Below, piece after piece: positions 40,553 through 49,581 of a stretch of DNA of 64,000 nt. This DNA comes from Bog-950 sp964631835 (GTDB lineage: Bacteria > Bacteroidota > Bacteroidia > Chitinophagales > LD1), in contig CAZWAD010000008.1 in the NCBI GenBank assembly GCA_964631835.1, positions 62,001-126,000 of the forward strand. The letters run 5' to 3'. Both the position numbers and the translations under genes were made by a program. Within the stretch, counting starts at the first letter, position 1, and each line of letters opens with the position of its first letter. The notes beneath the pieces are model-generated. The model did no database searches. It was not told where the DNA came from and saw only the letters and a list, made by a program, of their open reading frames with translations.

Positions 40553-41017
40553 TCAGTAAGAAATACCTACCCGCTTGTAAATAAAACTCATCAGCCACGC
40601 AGGACCAATCATCAGGAATTGAATGTCCTTAAAGAAGGATGGCTTTTTACCTTCCACATTGTGACCATAAAACTGCCCTGCCCATGCCAGCACAAACACA
40701 ATGATACTCACGAGCCACAACGGCAATCCCGCTTTTTGTATCGCGTAACAGGCAAACATGCAAATGGTGGAAAACAACAGCATGCCCACCCACAAGGTTC
40801 TCGAAAGAAGAAAATAATAAATGATTACACCCGCAAGCAGAACTATGGCAAAATTAAATTTCATACCGCCTCCGATTTCAATGGGAAGTTCAATGCTGTA
40901 AAATAACCCGGTGATGCTGAAAAATATAAGGGGTACGCAAATCCAGTGAATAAGTTTGTTTGTAGGGTTTTTATGGCTCGCAGAATATTCATCGAGCCAG
41001 CTCTGGAGTTTTCTCAT
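40553..41017 (-). CDS. Mpo1-like (DUF962) membrane protein
   Basis: A 154-residue membrane protein of the DUF962 family, which includes yeast Mpo1/YGL010w, a 2-hydroxy fatty-acid dioxygenase. The family pattern is present: N-terminal WLDEYSASHKNPTNKLIHW with conserved His residues, helices near 28-45, 53-70, 80-95 and 100-118, and the second His cluster in WAGQFYGHNVEGKKPS followed by FLMIGPAWLMSF. The His pairs are those that bind Fe2+ in Mpo1. Function in bacteria is unproven; alpha-oxidation of hydroxy fatty acids is plausible, since Bacteroidota make hydroxy and sphingoid lipids. It lies 20 bp upstream of the DUF1571-like gene on the same strand, so they may be co-transcribed. Confidence 0.85.
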   Translation of the reverse strand: MRKLQSWLDEYSASHKNPTNKLIHWICVPLIFFSITGLFYSIELPIEIGGGMKFNFAIVLLAGVIIYYFLLSRTLWVGMLLFSTICMFACYAIQKAGLPLWLVSIIVFVLAWAGQFYGHNVEGKKPSFFKDIQFLMIGPAWLMSFIYKRVGISY

Positions 41018-41132
41018 TATAGTTTCTTATCTTTTTCTTTACAAAGTTAACGAGGATGACACAGTAAACAAGTAGCGCCTGCAGGTTGAGTATTATTTGC
41101 GCTTTTTTTATGGCATTGACTAACTTGCGCTC

Positions 41133-42224
41133 ATGTTCCGTATTGCATTTTCGCGCATGGCACCCAACGAGATACATCAACTGGCGCGTCAAAAGCTAAA
41201 GCTGAATCCTGAAGTATGGGAAAAAAACATCTGGGATTTTCTCGTGCATTGGTTTGACCCCTCTTTAACCGCTATGACAGTTACCACATCGGGCTCAACA
41301 GGTGCGCCCAAACAAATCACACGCACCAAAAATGCAGCGCTCCACAGCGCAAAGCTTACCTGCGAAGCCTTGGAATTAAAACCCGGAATGAAATGTCTCC
41401 TCTGTCTTCCTGCTAATAAGATTTCAGGAATTATGTTCCTCGTCAGGTGCATTTATAACCGGATGGATGTTTTTTGTGTTCGCCCCTCTGCCAATCCGCT
41501 GAGCGAACTTCAGGGCAATATTCATTTTGACTTTGCCGCCTTTACGCCCATGCAGGTTTTTGACATCGGCAAGAACCTTAAACTTTTCAGTCGGCTTGAA
41601 AAAATCAGCAAGGTGATTATAGGAGGTGGCGAAATAAGTACACCGTTGCGTAAAAGCATTTCGCTGATGCGCAATCAAGTATTTGAAACTTTCGGGATGA
41701 CCGAAACCATCAGCCACATTGCCTTGAGAAAACTGAATGGTATTGACGCCTCGGTTTGTTTTAAAACCCTGAATGGTGTTTTCATTTCAGCAAATGAATA
41801 CGGACAACTGATTATTGACGCCCCCGAACTGGAAGTGAGGCATTTGATGACCAGCGATGTGGTAAAACTTCTTTCTCCCCACAGTTTTGAATGGCTCGGA
41901 AGAACCGACAATATCATTAACTCGGGAGGGCTTAAAATTCACCCCGAAGAGATTGAACAAAAGCTCGAAGGGCATATTTATTCTCCGTTTTTTGTAGGTT
42001 CCATTCCCGATGAACGAACCGGTGAGCAGGTGGTTCTTGCCGTAGAAGCCAAAACATTTTCAGGTAAGGAAAAGGAGGAGTTAGTCAACCCTTTTACCCA
42101 AATCCCCTCTGTGAAACGCCCGAAGCTGGTGCTGGTTTTTCCGCAGTTTATACGAACAGAAACCGGCAAAGTTCAGCGCACCGAAACGCTGAAACAAAAC
42201 CCGCTTGAAAGAATGGGCTTGTAG
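41133..42224 (+). CDS. menE: o-Succinylbenzoate-CoA ligase-like AMP-dependent ligase
   Basis: A 363-residue acyl-adenylate ligase, the short form typical of Bacteroidota MenE (menaquinone synthesis: OSB to OSB-CoA). The ATP-binding P-loop is TTSGSTGAPKQITRT near residue 50. Next come CLPANKISGIMFLVR, VIIGGGEIS, the FGMTE(T) adenylate motif, and the hinge GRTDNIINSGGLKIHPEEIE. The catalytic Lys is in the C-terminal TETGKVQRTE. The protein lacks about 90 N-terminal residues found in longer ligases, which is normal for this subgroup. No other men gene is nearby, so the substrate is inferred from family. The second Met (41157) is an alternative start. Confidence 0.8.
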   Translation: MFRIAFSRMAPNEIHQLARQKLKLNPEVWEKNIWDFLVHWFDPSLTAMTVTTSGSTGAPKQITRTKNAALHSAKLTCEALELKPGMKCLLCLPANKISGIMFLVRCIYNRMDVFCVRPSANPLSELQGNIHFDFAAFTPMQVFDIGKNLKLFSRLEKISKVIIGGGEISTPLRKSISLMRNQVFETFGMTETISHIALRKLNGIDASVCFKTLNGVFISANEYGQLIIDAPELEVRHLMTSDVVKLLSPHSFEWLGRTDNIINSGGLKIHPEEIEQKLEGHIYSPFFVGSIPDERTGEQVVLAVEAKTFSGKEKEELVNPFTQIPSVKRPKLVLVFPQFIRTETGKVQRTETLKQNPLERMGL

Positions 42225-42258
42225 CTTCGTCACCACACTCAACTCTGAGCAACTTTTC

Positions 42259-42266
42259 TATATTTG
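42259..42266 (+). promoter_or_regulatory. Bacteroidota -7 element of rpsA
   Basis: TATATTTG, an exact TAnnTTTG match, lies about 66 bp before the rpsA ATG. Confidence 0.6.
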
Positions 42267-42332
42267 CACCCCTTTTATAAAAAACCAAACTCATGAGCCG
42301 GCATGAGAATAAACAATAACCGGCATTGAAAC

Positions 42333-44276
42333 ATGGAAGAAAATAATTCAGAAGCAGTTAGCGTAAGCCCAACAGTATCGCATGACGATTTCGACTGGTC
42401 GGTGGATAAACGGAACGTGGTTACTTACAACGAAGAGGAAAAGAGCAAGTATGCCGAACTGTATTCCAAAACCCTTCGCACAGTTGAGAACGATGAAATC
42501 ATTAAAGGAACAGTAGTAGCTATTACCAGTTCCGATGTGGTGCTCAACATCGGTTTCAAGTCTGACGGATTGGTTCCCCTTACCGAATTCCGCGATGTGG
42601 AAGATTTGAAAGTAGGCGATGAGTACGATGTATATGTGGTAAACAAAGAAGACAAGAACGGCATTCTTCAGCTAAGCCGCAAGAACGCGAAGATGATTAA
42701 AGCCTGGCAGGAGATTGTCGAAGCACACAAAAACGGAGTGGTAGTTACCGGAAGAATTACTTCGAAAACAAAGGGCGGCCTTATTGCCAATGTATTCGGA
42801 CTGGAAACATTCCTTCCCGGTTCGCAGATTGATGTTAAACCCATTACCGACTACGATGTATATGTAGGCAAGAACATGGAACTGAAAGTGGTAAAAGTGA
42901 ATGAAGCTATTAAGAACGCTGTAGTTTCACACAAAGCGCTTATTGAATCGGATATTGAATCGCAGCGCGAAGCTATTATCGGTAAGCTCGAAAAAGGACA
43001 GGTGCTTGAAGGAACTATTAAGAACATTACCGACTTCGGTGCATTTATTGATTTAGGCGGGGTTGACGGACTGCTTTACATCACCGACATTTCGTGGGGA
43101 AGAATTACCAACCCGAAAGATGTTCTGCAAGTAAACCAGAAACTGAATGTAGTTGTGCTTGATTACGATGACAACAAAAAGAGAATATCGCTTGGCTTGA
43201 AACAATTGCAGCCTCATCCCTGGGATACGCTCGACAAGGAAATTGAAATCGGCAGTAAAGTAAAAGGCAAAGTGGTAAACATTGAGGACTACGGTGCTTT
43301 CCTCGAAATTATTCCGGGTGTCGAAGGATTGATTCACGTTTCGGAGGTTTCGTGGAGCAATACACCTATTAACAGCCGCGACCATTTCCATATCGGTGAT
43401 ATGCTCGAAGCCATTGTTATGACTCTTGACCGCGAAGAGCGTAAGATGTCGCTTTCGCTCAAACGCCTTACAGAAGACCCTTGGGCCAAGATTGCCGAGA
43501 AGTTCCCCGTAGGCACAAAAACAAAAGGACTGGTAAAAAACATTACCGCCTATGGTGTGTTTGTTGAACTGACAGAAGGTATTGGCGGAATGGTTCACAT
43601 CAGCGACCTTTCCTGGCTCAAGCGTGTAGGTCACCCCAGTGAGTTTACCAAAGTGGGTAACGAACTTGATGTGGTGGTTATGGATATTGACAACGATAAC
43701 CGCAAACTCACCCTCGGACACAAACAAATTGAAGAAGACCCCTGGGATTCTTTTGAAAATGTATTCCCCGTTGGTTCTGTTCATGAAGCAACTGTGCTCA
43801 GTGCCGATGACAAAGGCGCTGTGGTGCTTTTGCCTTACGGTCTCGAAGCGTTTTCCCCAAAAAAGCATACCTCGAAAGAACAGGGCGGATTTTTGGCGGC
43901 CGATGAAAAAGCCCAATTCCGGGTTATTGAATTCAACCGCAGCGAAAAACGCATTATTGTTTCTCACGCCCGTATTTGGGAAGAAGCAAAGCGCGAGTCT
44001 GTAGATGCCGAGAAGAAAGAAAAGAAAGCCGAGCGCGAGTCAGCGGCTAAAGCAGTAAAGAACATTCAAAAAAGCATGGAGAAAACAACCCTTGGTGACC
44101 TGGAGGCTTTAAGTGACCTGAAGGAGAAAATGAAAAGCAAGAGCGAGGCTCCTGTGATTACCGAGCCTGTTGTTGAAGAAACTATAACAGAACCGGTTGC
44201 TGAAACTCCGCAAGCCGAAACTGGTAACAACGAAACTCCTGCTGCTGAAAATACTGAAGAAAAGAAAGAAGAATAA
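42333..44276 (+). CDS. rpsA: 30S ribosomal protein S1
   Basis: S1 helps load structured mRNAs onto the 30S subunit. The 647 residues hold six S1 RNA-binding domains from about residue 55 to 535, each with the pattern of a glycine entry (IIKGTVVAI, VVTGRITSK, VLEGTIKNI, KVKGKVVNI, KTKGLVKNI, VHEATVLSA) and, in the better copies, DFGAFIDLG / DYGAFLEI and GLIHVSEVSW. The last copy is diverged. The C-terminal 100 residues are a charged Lys/Glu and then Glu/Pro/Thr-rich tail with no fold, a common feature of Bacteroidota S1. The start follows a short acidic N-terminus. A terminator lies 30 bp after the stop. Confidence 0.95.
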   Translation: MEENNSEAVSVSPTVSHDDFDWSVDKRNVVTYNEEEKSKYAELYSKTLRTVENDEIIKGTVVAITSSDVVLNIGFKSDGLVPLTEFRDVEDLKVGDEYDVYVVNKEDKNGILQLSRKNAKMIKAWQEIVEAHKNGVVVTGRITSKTKGGLIANVFGLETFLPGSQIDVKPITDYDVYVGKNMELKVVKVNEAIKNAVVSHKALIESDIESQREAIIGKLEKGQVLEGTIKNITDFGAFIDLGGVDGLLYITDISWGRITNPKDVLQVNQKLNVVVLDYDDNKKRISLGLKQLQPHPWDTLDKEIEIGSKVKGKVVNIEDYGAFLEIIPGVEGLIHVSEVSWSNTPINSRDHFHIGDMLEAIVMTLDREERKMSLSLKRLTEDPWAKIAEKFPVGTKTKGLVKNITAYGVFVELTEGIGGMVHISDLSWLKRVGHPSEFTKVGNELDVVVMDIDNDNRKLTLGHKQIEEDPWDSFENVFPVGSVHEATVLSADDKGAVVLLPYGLEAFSPKKHTSKEQGGFLAADEKAQFRVIEFNRSEKRIIVSHARIWEEAKRESVDAEKKEKKAERESAAKAVKNIQKSMEKTTLGDLEALSDLKEKMKSKSEAPVITEPVVEETITEPVAETPQAETGNNETPAAENTEEKKEE

Positions 44277-44305
44277 AAACTTCATTCTTATCAGATAACA
44301 CAATC

Positions 44306-44338
44306 CCGTTCAGCTAAAGCCGGACGGAATTTTTTTTA
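44306..44338 (+). terminator. Rho-independent terminator after rpsA
   Basis: A 6-bp stem CCGTTC (44306-44311) with GGACGG (44322-44327), including one G-U pair, is followed by a run of eight T. Confidence 0.7.
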
Positions 44339-44365
44339 CCGCCTCGTCAAACAAAACCCGGCAAC

Positions 44366-44731
44366 TTACCCGGCTTTTTTCTCGCTTTGCAGAGCCTTGT
44401 ATGTCCATCCCGCGCCAAGCAAATCAACCACACCAAAAAGGATAATAGCCGGTTGAACCCACCCGGCTAATGTAAAGGCAATAAAGAAAAAGATAATGGA
44501 ACTGCGTACGTAAACCGTTGTCCGTATCACCGGCCCGATGTTGTACCTGCCTGCTGTAATATAATACACCGACAGCGCCAGTACCAGCATACCCACCACG
44601 CGAATCCAAACTTCAGTGGTAGCCGCAATGCCGAAGAGGTTGAGAAGAAAGTTAGGTACGGCAAGGAGTATGATGCCAAGCGGGGCTAAATAAAACCCGA
44701 AGAAGTAAACACTTTTGGCTGGGTTGGTCAT
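44366..44731 (-). CDS. Small four-helix membrane protein, function unknown
   Basis: A 121-residue protein with four predicted membrane helices (about 8-30, 42-62, 72-92 and 95-112) and a basic C-terminus (LQSEKKAG). Phrases such as FYLAPLGIILLAVPNFLLNL and WIRVVGMLVLALSVYYITAG resemble small uncharacterised Bacteroidota membrane proteins; I cannot name the family. It is convergent with rpsA and separate from the arginine operon, with a disrupted small gene between. No functional context is visible. Confidence 0.6.
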   Translation of the reverse strand: MTNPAKSVYFFGFYLAPLGIILLAVPNFLLNLFGIAATTEVWIRVVGMLVLALSVYYITAGRYNIGPVIRTTVYVRSSIIFFFIAFTLAGWVQPAIILFGVVDLLGAGWTYKALQSEKKAG

Positions 44732-44917
44732 GATTTTTTATCGAAGGTAATATTTACAGCAGAAGTATCTTCCTTTATGAGTCAATGGGTGGGTGTTGCA
44801 AATTCAGTTTCCTAATCGGGGAAGTTGTCGTACAGAGATATATTTCCGATGATTGAGAGTGTTAACTGGTAAACAAACCTCTGGTAACTGATAAACTCCC
44901 TTATAGATTTTAAAAAG

Positions 44918-45110
44918 CTATTCAAGAAAATCGATTTTTTTCTTACATCTTTCCATTCTTGCTAGATCTTGCTCTACAGTAAATTCTAAATACTTATTGC
45001 TATTAAACCAGTCACTAAGAATTGCTTTTGTTAGGATCTCTCTTATCTACTTCAATTCTTACCCATGTATCGCCAGTTATACCATACACTGGAACAGTGT
45101 CGATGCTCAT
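44918..45110 (-). pseudogene. Disrupted small ORF (one-base frameshift), unrecognised
   Basis: From ATG 45110 on the minus strand the frame reads MSIDTVPVYGITGDTWVRIE, then VDK, and stops after 31 codons. Shifting one base inside a GAGAGA tract near 45040 continues as EILTKAILSDWFNSNKYLEF, then TVEQDLARMERCKKKIDFLE, ending in TAG at 44918-44920. Both parts look like real protein and join into about 63 residues. The break could be a true inactivating slip or a sequencing error. I do not recognise the family. It lies just past the end of the arginine operon on the same strand. Confidence 0.45.
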
Positions 45111-45136
45111 TCTTCATTTTTACAACAAAGAAAACT

Positions 45137-46084
45137 TTAAATTATTTCCAGCATCTTCTTCAAAACCAACTGTGCAGCAATTACTCTGTTACCAGCCTGC
45201 TGTTGTATAAGACTGTGAGGTCCGTCAATAACCTCATCGGATAGTTCTATATTTCTGCGCACCGGTAGGCAATGCATAACCTGTGCGTTGTCTGTGAGCG
45301 TAAGTTTATCTTTGGTGAGCAGCCAGTTGCCTTTTACCGGTGGCATGGCACCATACTCGCTGTAGGCACTCCAGTTTTTTACATATATATAGTCAGCATC
45401 CCGTAGGGCATGGTCTTGTGAATATTCAATAGCAGCACCCTTTGTAAATTGTACATCTAACTCATAACCTTCGGGGTGTGTGATTATCAATTCGGCACCG
45501 CTTGCCACCGCCCACTCAGCAAAGGAGTTTGGCACTGCTTGAGGGAGCGCTTTAATGTGAGGTGCCCAGGTAAGCACTACTTTGGGTTTTGCTTTGGACT
45601 TGGTTTCGGCTATAGTAATCATATCGGCAAAACTCTGTAGTGGATGTCGCGTTGCGCTTTCTAAGCTAACAATTGGTACGCTGCAATATTTCAGAAAACT
45701 GTTGAGCACCTGCTCCGTGTAATCTTTTTCTCTGTCCACCAGCCCCGGGAAACAGCGAATACCCACAATGTCGCAATATTGTGAGATAACACCTGCCGCT
45801 TCTTTAATGTGTTCGCTCTTAGTGCTGTTCATGGTAGCGCCATCTTCAAACTCCATTTGCCAGCTATCCTTATCAAGATTAAGCACAATGACGTTCATAC
45901 CGAGGTTATATGCTGCGGCTTGAGTACTCATACGTGTACGTAAACTGGGGTTAAGAAAAAGTAGTGCAAGTGTTTTTCCTTTTCCCAATTCAGAAAAAGC
46001 ATGTACGCTTTTTTTTAATTGTAAAGCTTCATTGAGAAGTTTAGAAAGATTTCCTGCATCAGCAACAGAGATGAATTGTTTCAT
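45137..46084 (-). CDS. argF': N-acyl-L-ornithine carbamoyltransferase (ArgF')
   Basis: This enzyme carbamoylates N-acetyl- or N-succinyl-ornithine in the variant arginine pathway of Bacteroidota and Xanthomonas. The ATG at 46084 overlaps the argD stop as ATGA; the longer frame to 46132 runs into argD. The 315 residues carry the carbamoyl-phosphate motif SLRTRMSTQAAAYNLG, the segment ATRHPLQSFADMITIAE, and the late MHCLPVRRNIELSDEVID. The loop that separates acetyl from succinyl enzymes reads NSTKSEH here: the position that is Pro in the Bacteroides succinyl enzyme and Glu in the Xanthomonas acetyl enzyme is Ser. Acyl preference is therefore open. It is the last gene of the operon. Confidence 0.9.
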   Translation of the reverse strand: MKQFISVADAGNLSKLLNEALQLKKSVHAFSELGKGKTLALLFLNPSLRTRMSTQAAAYNLGMNVIVLNLDKDSWQMEFEDGATMNSTKSEHIKEAAGVISQYCDIVGIRCFPGLVDREKDYTEQVLNSFLKYCSVPIVSLESATRHPLQSFADMITIAETKSKAKPKVVLTWAPHIKALPQAVPNSFAEWAVASGAELIITHPEGYELDVQFTKGAAIEYSQDHALRDADYIYVKNWSAYSEYGAMPPVKGNWLLTKDKLTLTDNAQVMHCLPVRRNIELSDEVIDGPHSLIQQQAGNRVIAAQLVLKKMLEII

Positions 46085-47220
46085 GCCGGCTGAACTTGTT
46101 TGACCGATGCAGCAAAAGCCGTAAGGAAACAATCTGCCTCAGATGTAGTTATGCAAAGTGGTGGAAGAATACGCACGGTATTTTTATTACTTGAAGTTCC
46201 GGTGAATATCTTGTATTCTTTCAGTAGATTTTTTCTGAGAGCTGCAATCGGCTCTGTCATCTCTACTCCTATCATTAAACCCATACCGCGTACTTTTTTT
46301 ATTTCAGAGAACCTCTTGAGATTTTCAATAAGATAGTTGCCAACCGTACGCGCATTGTCAATCAGGTTTTCTTTTTTGATTACATCAAGTACAGCAATTG
46401 CTGCTGCACAGGCAAGATGGTTTCCTCCGAAGGTTGTTCCGAGCATACCATGCTTTGCTTCAAACGAAGGGCTGATTAAAACACCAGCCACAGGAAAACC
46501 ATTGCCCATTCCTTTTGCAACGGTGATTAAATCAGGTTTAATTCCTGATTGTTGATGTGCAAAGAAATGACCGCTGCGCCCGTACCCCGATTGGATTTCA
46601 TCGAGGATTAAAACAGCGCCATGTTTTATACACAACTCACGAAGTAATTTCAGAAATTCAACATCAGGAGGATTCACACCACCAACACCCTGAATGCCTT
46701 CAATAATTACACAACAAACTTTATCGTTAAGATTTTGTTTCAACGCTTTTTCATCATTCCATGGAAGAAAAACAATGTCCTTCTTTGCATTGATATTTGC
46801 CTGAATGCTTTTGTCATCGGTAGCTGCAACTGCTAAAGAGGTTCTGCCATGAAAAGACTTTTCGAAGGCAAGAACTTTAGTACGCTTGTTTTTGAAGGAA
46901 GCAAGTTTGAGAGCATTCTCATTAGCTTCTGCGCCTGAGTTACACAGGAACAATGAATAATCTTTATAACCTGAAAGTTCACCGAGTTTTTCAGCGAGTT
47001 CCACTTGTTGAGGAATCTTTATTGAGTTGGAGTAGAAACCAAGTTGTTGCAATTGATTTTCAATCAACTCCACATAATGCGGATGACTGTGACCAATGGA
47101 AATAACCGCATGACCTCCATATAAATCGAGATAGCGTTCGCCTTTATCATCAAATAAATAACAGCCTTCCCCCTTTACAGGAGTAATGTCCAACAGCGGA
47201 TAAACATCAAACAGGTTCAT
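46081..47220 (-). CDS. argD: Acetylornithine aminotransferase
   Basis: ArgD is a PLP enzyme forming N-acyl-ornithine from N-acyl-glutamate semialdehyde with glutamate as donor. The 379 residues have the class III aminotransferase layout: LYGGHAVISIGHSHPHYVEL near the N-terminus, CNSGAEANENALKLA, FHGRTSLAVAAT, the PLP-binding segment LILDEIQSGYGRSGHFFAHQ, and the Schiff-base Lys in TVAKGMGNGFPVAG. All active-site motifs are present. It overlaps argF' by four bases. Between it and upstream argC lie 154 bp filled by a palindromic repeat (47236-47349), an unusual gap in an otherwise tight operon. Confidence 0.95.
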   Translation of the reverse strand: MNLFDVYPLLDITPVKGEGCYLFDDKGERYLDLYGGHAVISIGHSHPHYVELIENQLQQLGFYSNSIKIPQQVELAEKLGELSGYKDYSLFLCNSGAEANENALKLASFKNKRTKVLAFEKSFHGRTSLAVAATDDKSIQANINAKKDIVFLPWNDEKALKQNLNDKVCCVIIEGIQGVGGVNPPDVEFLKLLRELCIKHGAVLILDEIQSGYGRSGHFFAHQQSGIKPDLITVAKGMGNGFPVAGVLISPSFEAKHGMLGTTFGGNHLACAAAIAVLDVIKKENLIDNARTVGNYLIENLKRFSEIKKVRGMGLMIGVEMTEPIAALRKNLLKEYKIFTGTSSNKNTVRILPPLCITTSEADCFLTAFAASVKQVQPA

Positions 47221-47235
47221 GAGTTAATTATTGAT

Positions 47236-47349
47236 TGTCATTGCGAATCCTGCCACAAGCAGGATGAAGCAATCTTCGTTTTTGTGATTAAATAGATACC
47301 AAGGCGAATGTCGCTTCGTCCCGCTGAAACAGCGGTTCTCGCGATGACA
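47236..47349. repeat. Palindromic intergenic repeat inside the arginine operon
   Basis: The ends are near-perfect complements (TGTCATTGCGA at 47236-47246 and TCGCGATGACA at 47339-47349). Each half contains its own 5-bp hairpin: CCTGC/GCAGG at 47249-47263 and CCGCT/AGCGG at 47321-47335. The GTCATTGCGA end is a common intergenic palindrome in many bacteria. As RNA it would fold into a branched stem between argC and argD. Confidence 0.75.
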
Positions 47350-47374
47350 TTGTTTGTTTAAAATAAATACCATG

Positions 47375-48358
47375 CTAAAACGCAGATGGTTTTAATTGTA
47401 AGCCGGCTTTCTCATCAAAACCGAAAACGATATTCATATTCTGAACTGCCTGTCCGGAAGCCCCTTTCAAGAGGTTATCAATTATTGATGTAATAAGGAT
47501 AGTATCTTTGTTTTTTTCTAAATGAAGAAAACATCGGTTGGTGTTTATCACTTGCTTTACGTCCAATTCCTTTTTACTGATGGTCACAAACGGATGCGAA
47601 GCATAATATTTTTTAAAAAGAACTTCCAGTTCTTCAAGTGACAAATCGCTCTCCATGTACACCGAAGCAAAAATGCCCCGCGTAAAATTGCCGCGCTGGG
47701 GAACAAAAAATATCTCTCCGTCAAAGGACATTTGAAGCGATTTGACAGATTCTATTATTTCTTTCAGATGCTGATGAGTAAATGTTTTGTAAGTAGAAAC
47801 ATTTGAGTCTCTCCAACTAAAGTGTGTGGTATCGCTTAATGATTGACCTGCACCTGTACTGCCCGTTGTTGCATTCACATGAATCTCTTTTGCTAATTTA
47901 TTTACATAAGCTATAGGAAGCAAAGCGAACTCAATGCAAGTTGCAAAACAACCGGGATTGGCGATGCTTTTTGAGCCTTTAATCTTTTCGCGATTTAGCT
48001 CCGGTAGGCCATAGATGAATTTTCTGGAACTAGCTGTGTTATTTGAACTGTGACGAAAGTCCTGGCTTAAATCAATTACAACAACCTTGTCGGGTAATTG
48101 ATTTTCTCCAAGAAACTTTTTTGATGAATCATGTCCTCCGCACAAAAACAAAACATCCACATCAACACGGTGAGAAGCAGAGAAAGTCAATTCAGTCTCA
48201 CCAAGCAAATCGGCATGAGTTTCATAAATTTTCTTTCCCGCCTGACTGTTGCTTTGCACAAAAGCAATTTCAACATGAGGATGCAATAGCAATAAGCGAA
48301 TTAACTCACCACCTGTGTAACCAGCTCCGCCAATAATGCCTACTTTGATTTTACTCAT
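47375..48358 (-). CDS. argC: N-acetyl-gamma-glutamyl-phosphate reductase
   Basis: ArgC reduces N-acyl-glutamyl phosphate to the semialdehyde with NADPH. The 327 residues start with the Rossmann motif KVGIIGGAGYTGGELIRLLL, carry the catalytic cysteine in SIANPGCFATCIEFALLPIA, and have PQRGNFTRGIFASVY. The C-terminus NMNIVFGFDEKAGL is the usual ending. Its ATG overlaps the argG stop by four bases (ATGA), showing coupling. The neighbouring order argG-argC-argD-argF' is the standard Bacteroidota arginine cluster. Confidence 0.95.
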   Translation of the reverse strand: MSKIKVGIIGGAGYTGGELIRLLLLHPHVEIAFVQSNSQAGKKIYETHADLLGETELTFSASHRVDVDVLFLCGGHDSSKKFLGENQLPDKVVVIDLSQDFRHSSNNTASSRKFIYGLPELNREKIKGSKSIANPGCFATCIEFALLPIAYVNKLAKEIHVNATTGSTGAGQSLSDTTHFSWRDSNVSTYKTFTHQHLKEIIESVKSLQMSFDGEIFFVPQRGNFTRGIFASVYMESDLSLEELEVLFKKYYASHPFVTISKKELDVKQVINTNRCFLHLEKNKDTILITSIIDNLLKGASGQAVQNMNIVFGFDEKAGLQLKPSAF

Positions 48359-49566
48359 GATCCAAAAGCATCTATGTTGTTCACCTGAAAATAGATACTC
48401 GTCTGGTTACCGAAAATTTTGGTGAATCCTTTTACGTCTTCTCCTGTCCACGTTTTATTCATTTCTCCATAGCTTCCGAACTTAGCTGACATCAAATCGT
48501 GAGAAGATTCAATGCCTGCCAACTCAAAGCGATATGGCAGAAGTTTTACAAATACTTTTCCGCTCACAAACTTTTGAGTGGATTGAAGGAAAGTTTCAAT
48601 ATCGCGCATGGTTGGGTCGAAGTATTGTCCTTCATGTAGCCAGTTACCGTACCAGGCAGACATCTGGTCTTTCCAGTACAGTTGCCATTTGGTGAGCGTA
48701 TGTTTTTCGAGCAGATGATGTGCCTTAATAATGATGAGCGGGGCGGGTGCTTCAAATCCAACTCTTCCTTTAATCCCTATAATCGTATCCCCTACATGAA
48801 TATCCCTGCCAATTCCATAAACGGAAGAAATTACTTGAAGATATTGAATAGCCTGAACAGGGTTTGCAAATAACTTGTCATTTACAGCTTTCAATTCGCC
48901 TTGCTCAAAGACGAGAGTAACGTCCTCGCTTTCTTTTTTTGTCAGCTGAGTAGGGTAAGCAGTTTCAGGCAAAGTGCTTCTCGAAGTAAGGGTTTCTTTC
49001 CCTCCAACAGATGTCCCCCATATGCCCTTATTGATACTATAAGCTGCCTTCTCAAAGTTCATTTGAACACCGTTTGCTTTCAGATATTCGATTTCCGCTT
49101 CACGTGAAAGTTTTAAATCTCGAATGGGAGTTATTATGATAAGTTCAGGGGTCAAGATTTGAAACACCATGTCAAAACGAACTTGGTCGTTACCAGCTCC
49201 AGTACTTCCGTGTGCAACAGCATATGCGCCAATTTCTTTTGCATACCTGGCTGTAGAAATCGCCTGCACCATTCGCTCAGCACTAACCGAAAGCGGATAG
49301 GTGTTGTTTTTCAGAATGTTTCCAAAAATCAAATACTTAATTACATTCCGGTAGTAATCATCGCGAGCATCCACACATTTGAACGAAGTAACACCTAAAT
49401 CCCTTGCATGAGTTTCAATGTGTACAATTTCTTCGTCTGAAAAACCACCGGTGTTAATCGTTAGCGCGTGAACTTCATAACCCAGTTCTTTTTTCAAATG
49501 AATGGCGCAAAAGGTAGTATCCAATCCCCCGCTGAAAGCGAGAACAACTTTTTTGTTTTCCGACAT
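48355..49566 (-). CDS. argG: Argininosuccinate synthase
   Basis: ArgG joins citrulline and aspartate with ATP. The 403 residues open with the PP-loop motif VVLAFSGGLDTTFCAIHLKK, which binds ATP, and include AHGSTGAGNDQVRFDMVF and GIWGTSVGGKETLTSRSTLP, the citrulline/aspartate site. The protein is complete. In the variant pathway citrulline must first be deacylated, so the deacylase gene must be elsewhere. It is coupled to argC by an ATGA overlap and follows the GNAT gene by 15 bp. Confidence 0.94.
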   Translation of the reverse strand: MSENKKVVLAFSGGLDTTFCAIHLKKELGYEVHALTINTGGFSDEEIVHIETHARDLGVTSFKCVDARDDYYRNVIKYLIFGNILKNNTYPLSVSAERMVQAISTARYAKEIGAYAVAHGSTGAGNDQVRFDMVFQILTPELIIITPIRDLKLSREAEIEYLKANGVQMNFEKAAYSINKGIWGTSVGGKETLTSRSTLPETAYPTQLTKKESEDVTLVFEQGELKAVNDKLFANPVQAIQYLQVISSVYGIGRDIHVGDTIIGIKGRVGFEAPAPLIIIKAHHLLEKHTLTKWQLYWKDQMSAWYGNWLHEGQYFDPTMRDIETFLQSTQKFVSGKVFVKLLPYRFELAGIESSHDLMSAKFGSYGEMNKTWTGEDVKGFTKIFGNQTSIYFQVNNIDAFGS

Positions 49567-49581
49567 ATCCTTAAGTATACG

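Noticed and set aside
43053..43967. Long minus-strand ORF of 304 codons opposite rpsA
   Set aside because: It is a shadow frame of a confidently identified gene, has no domain character and no promoter.
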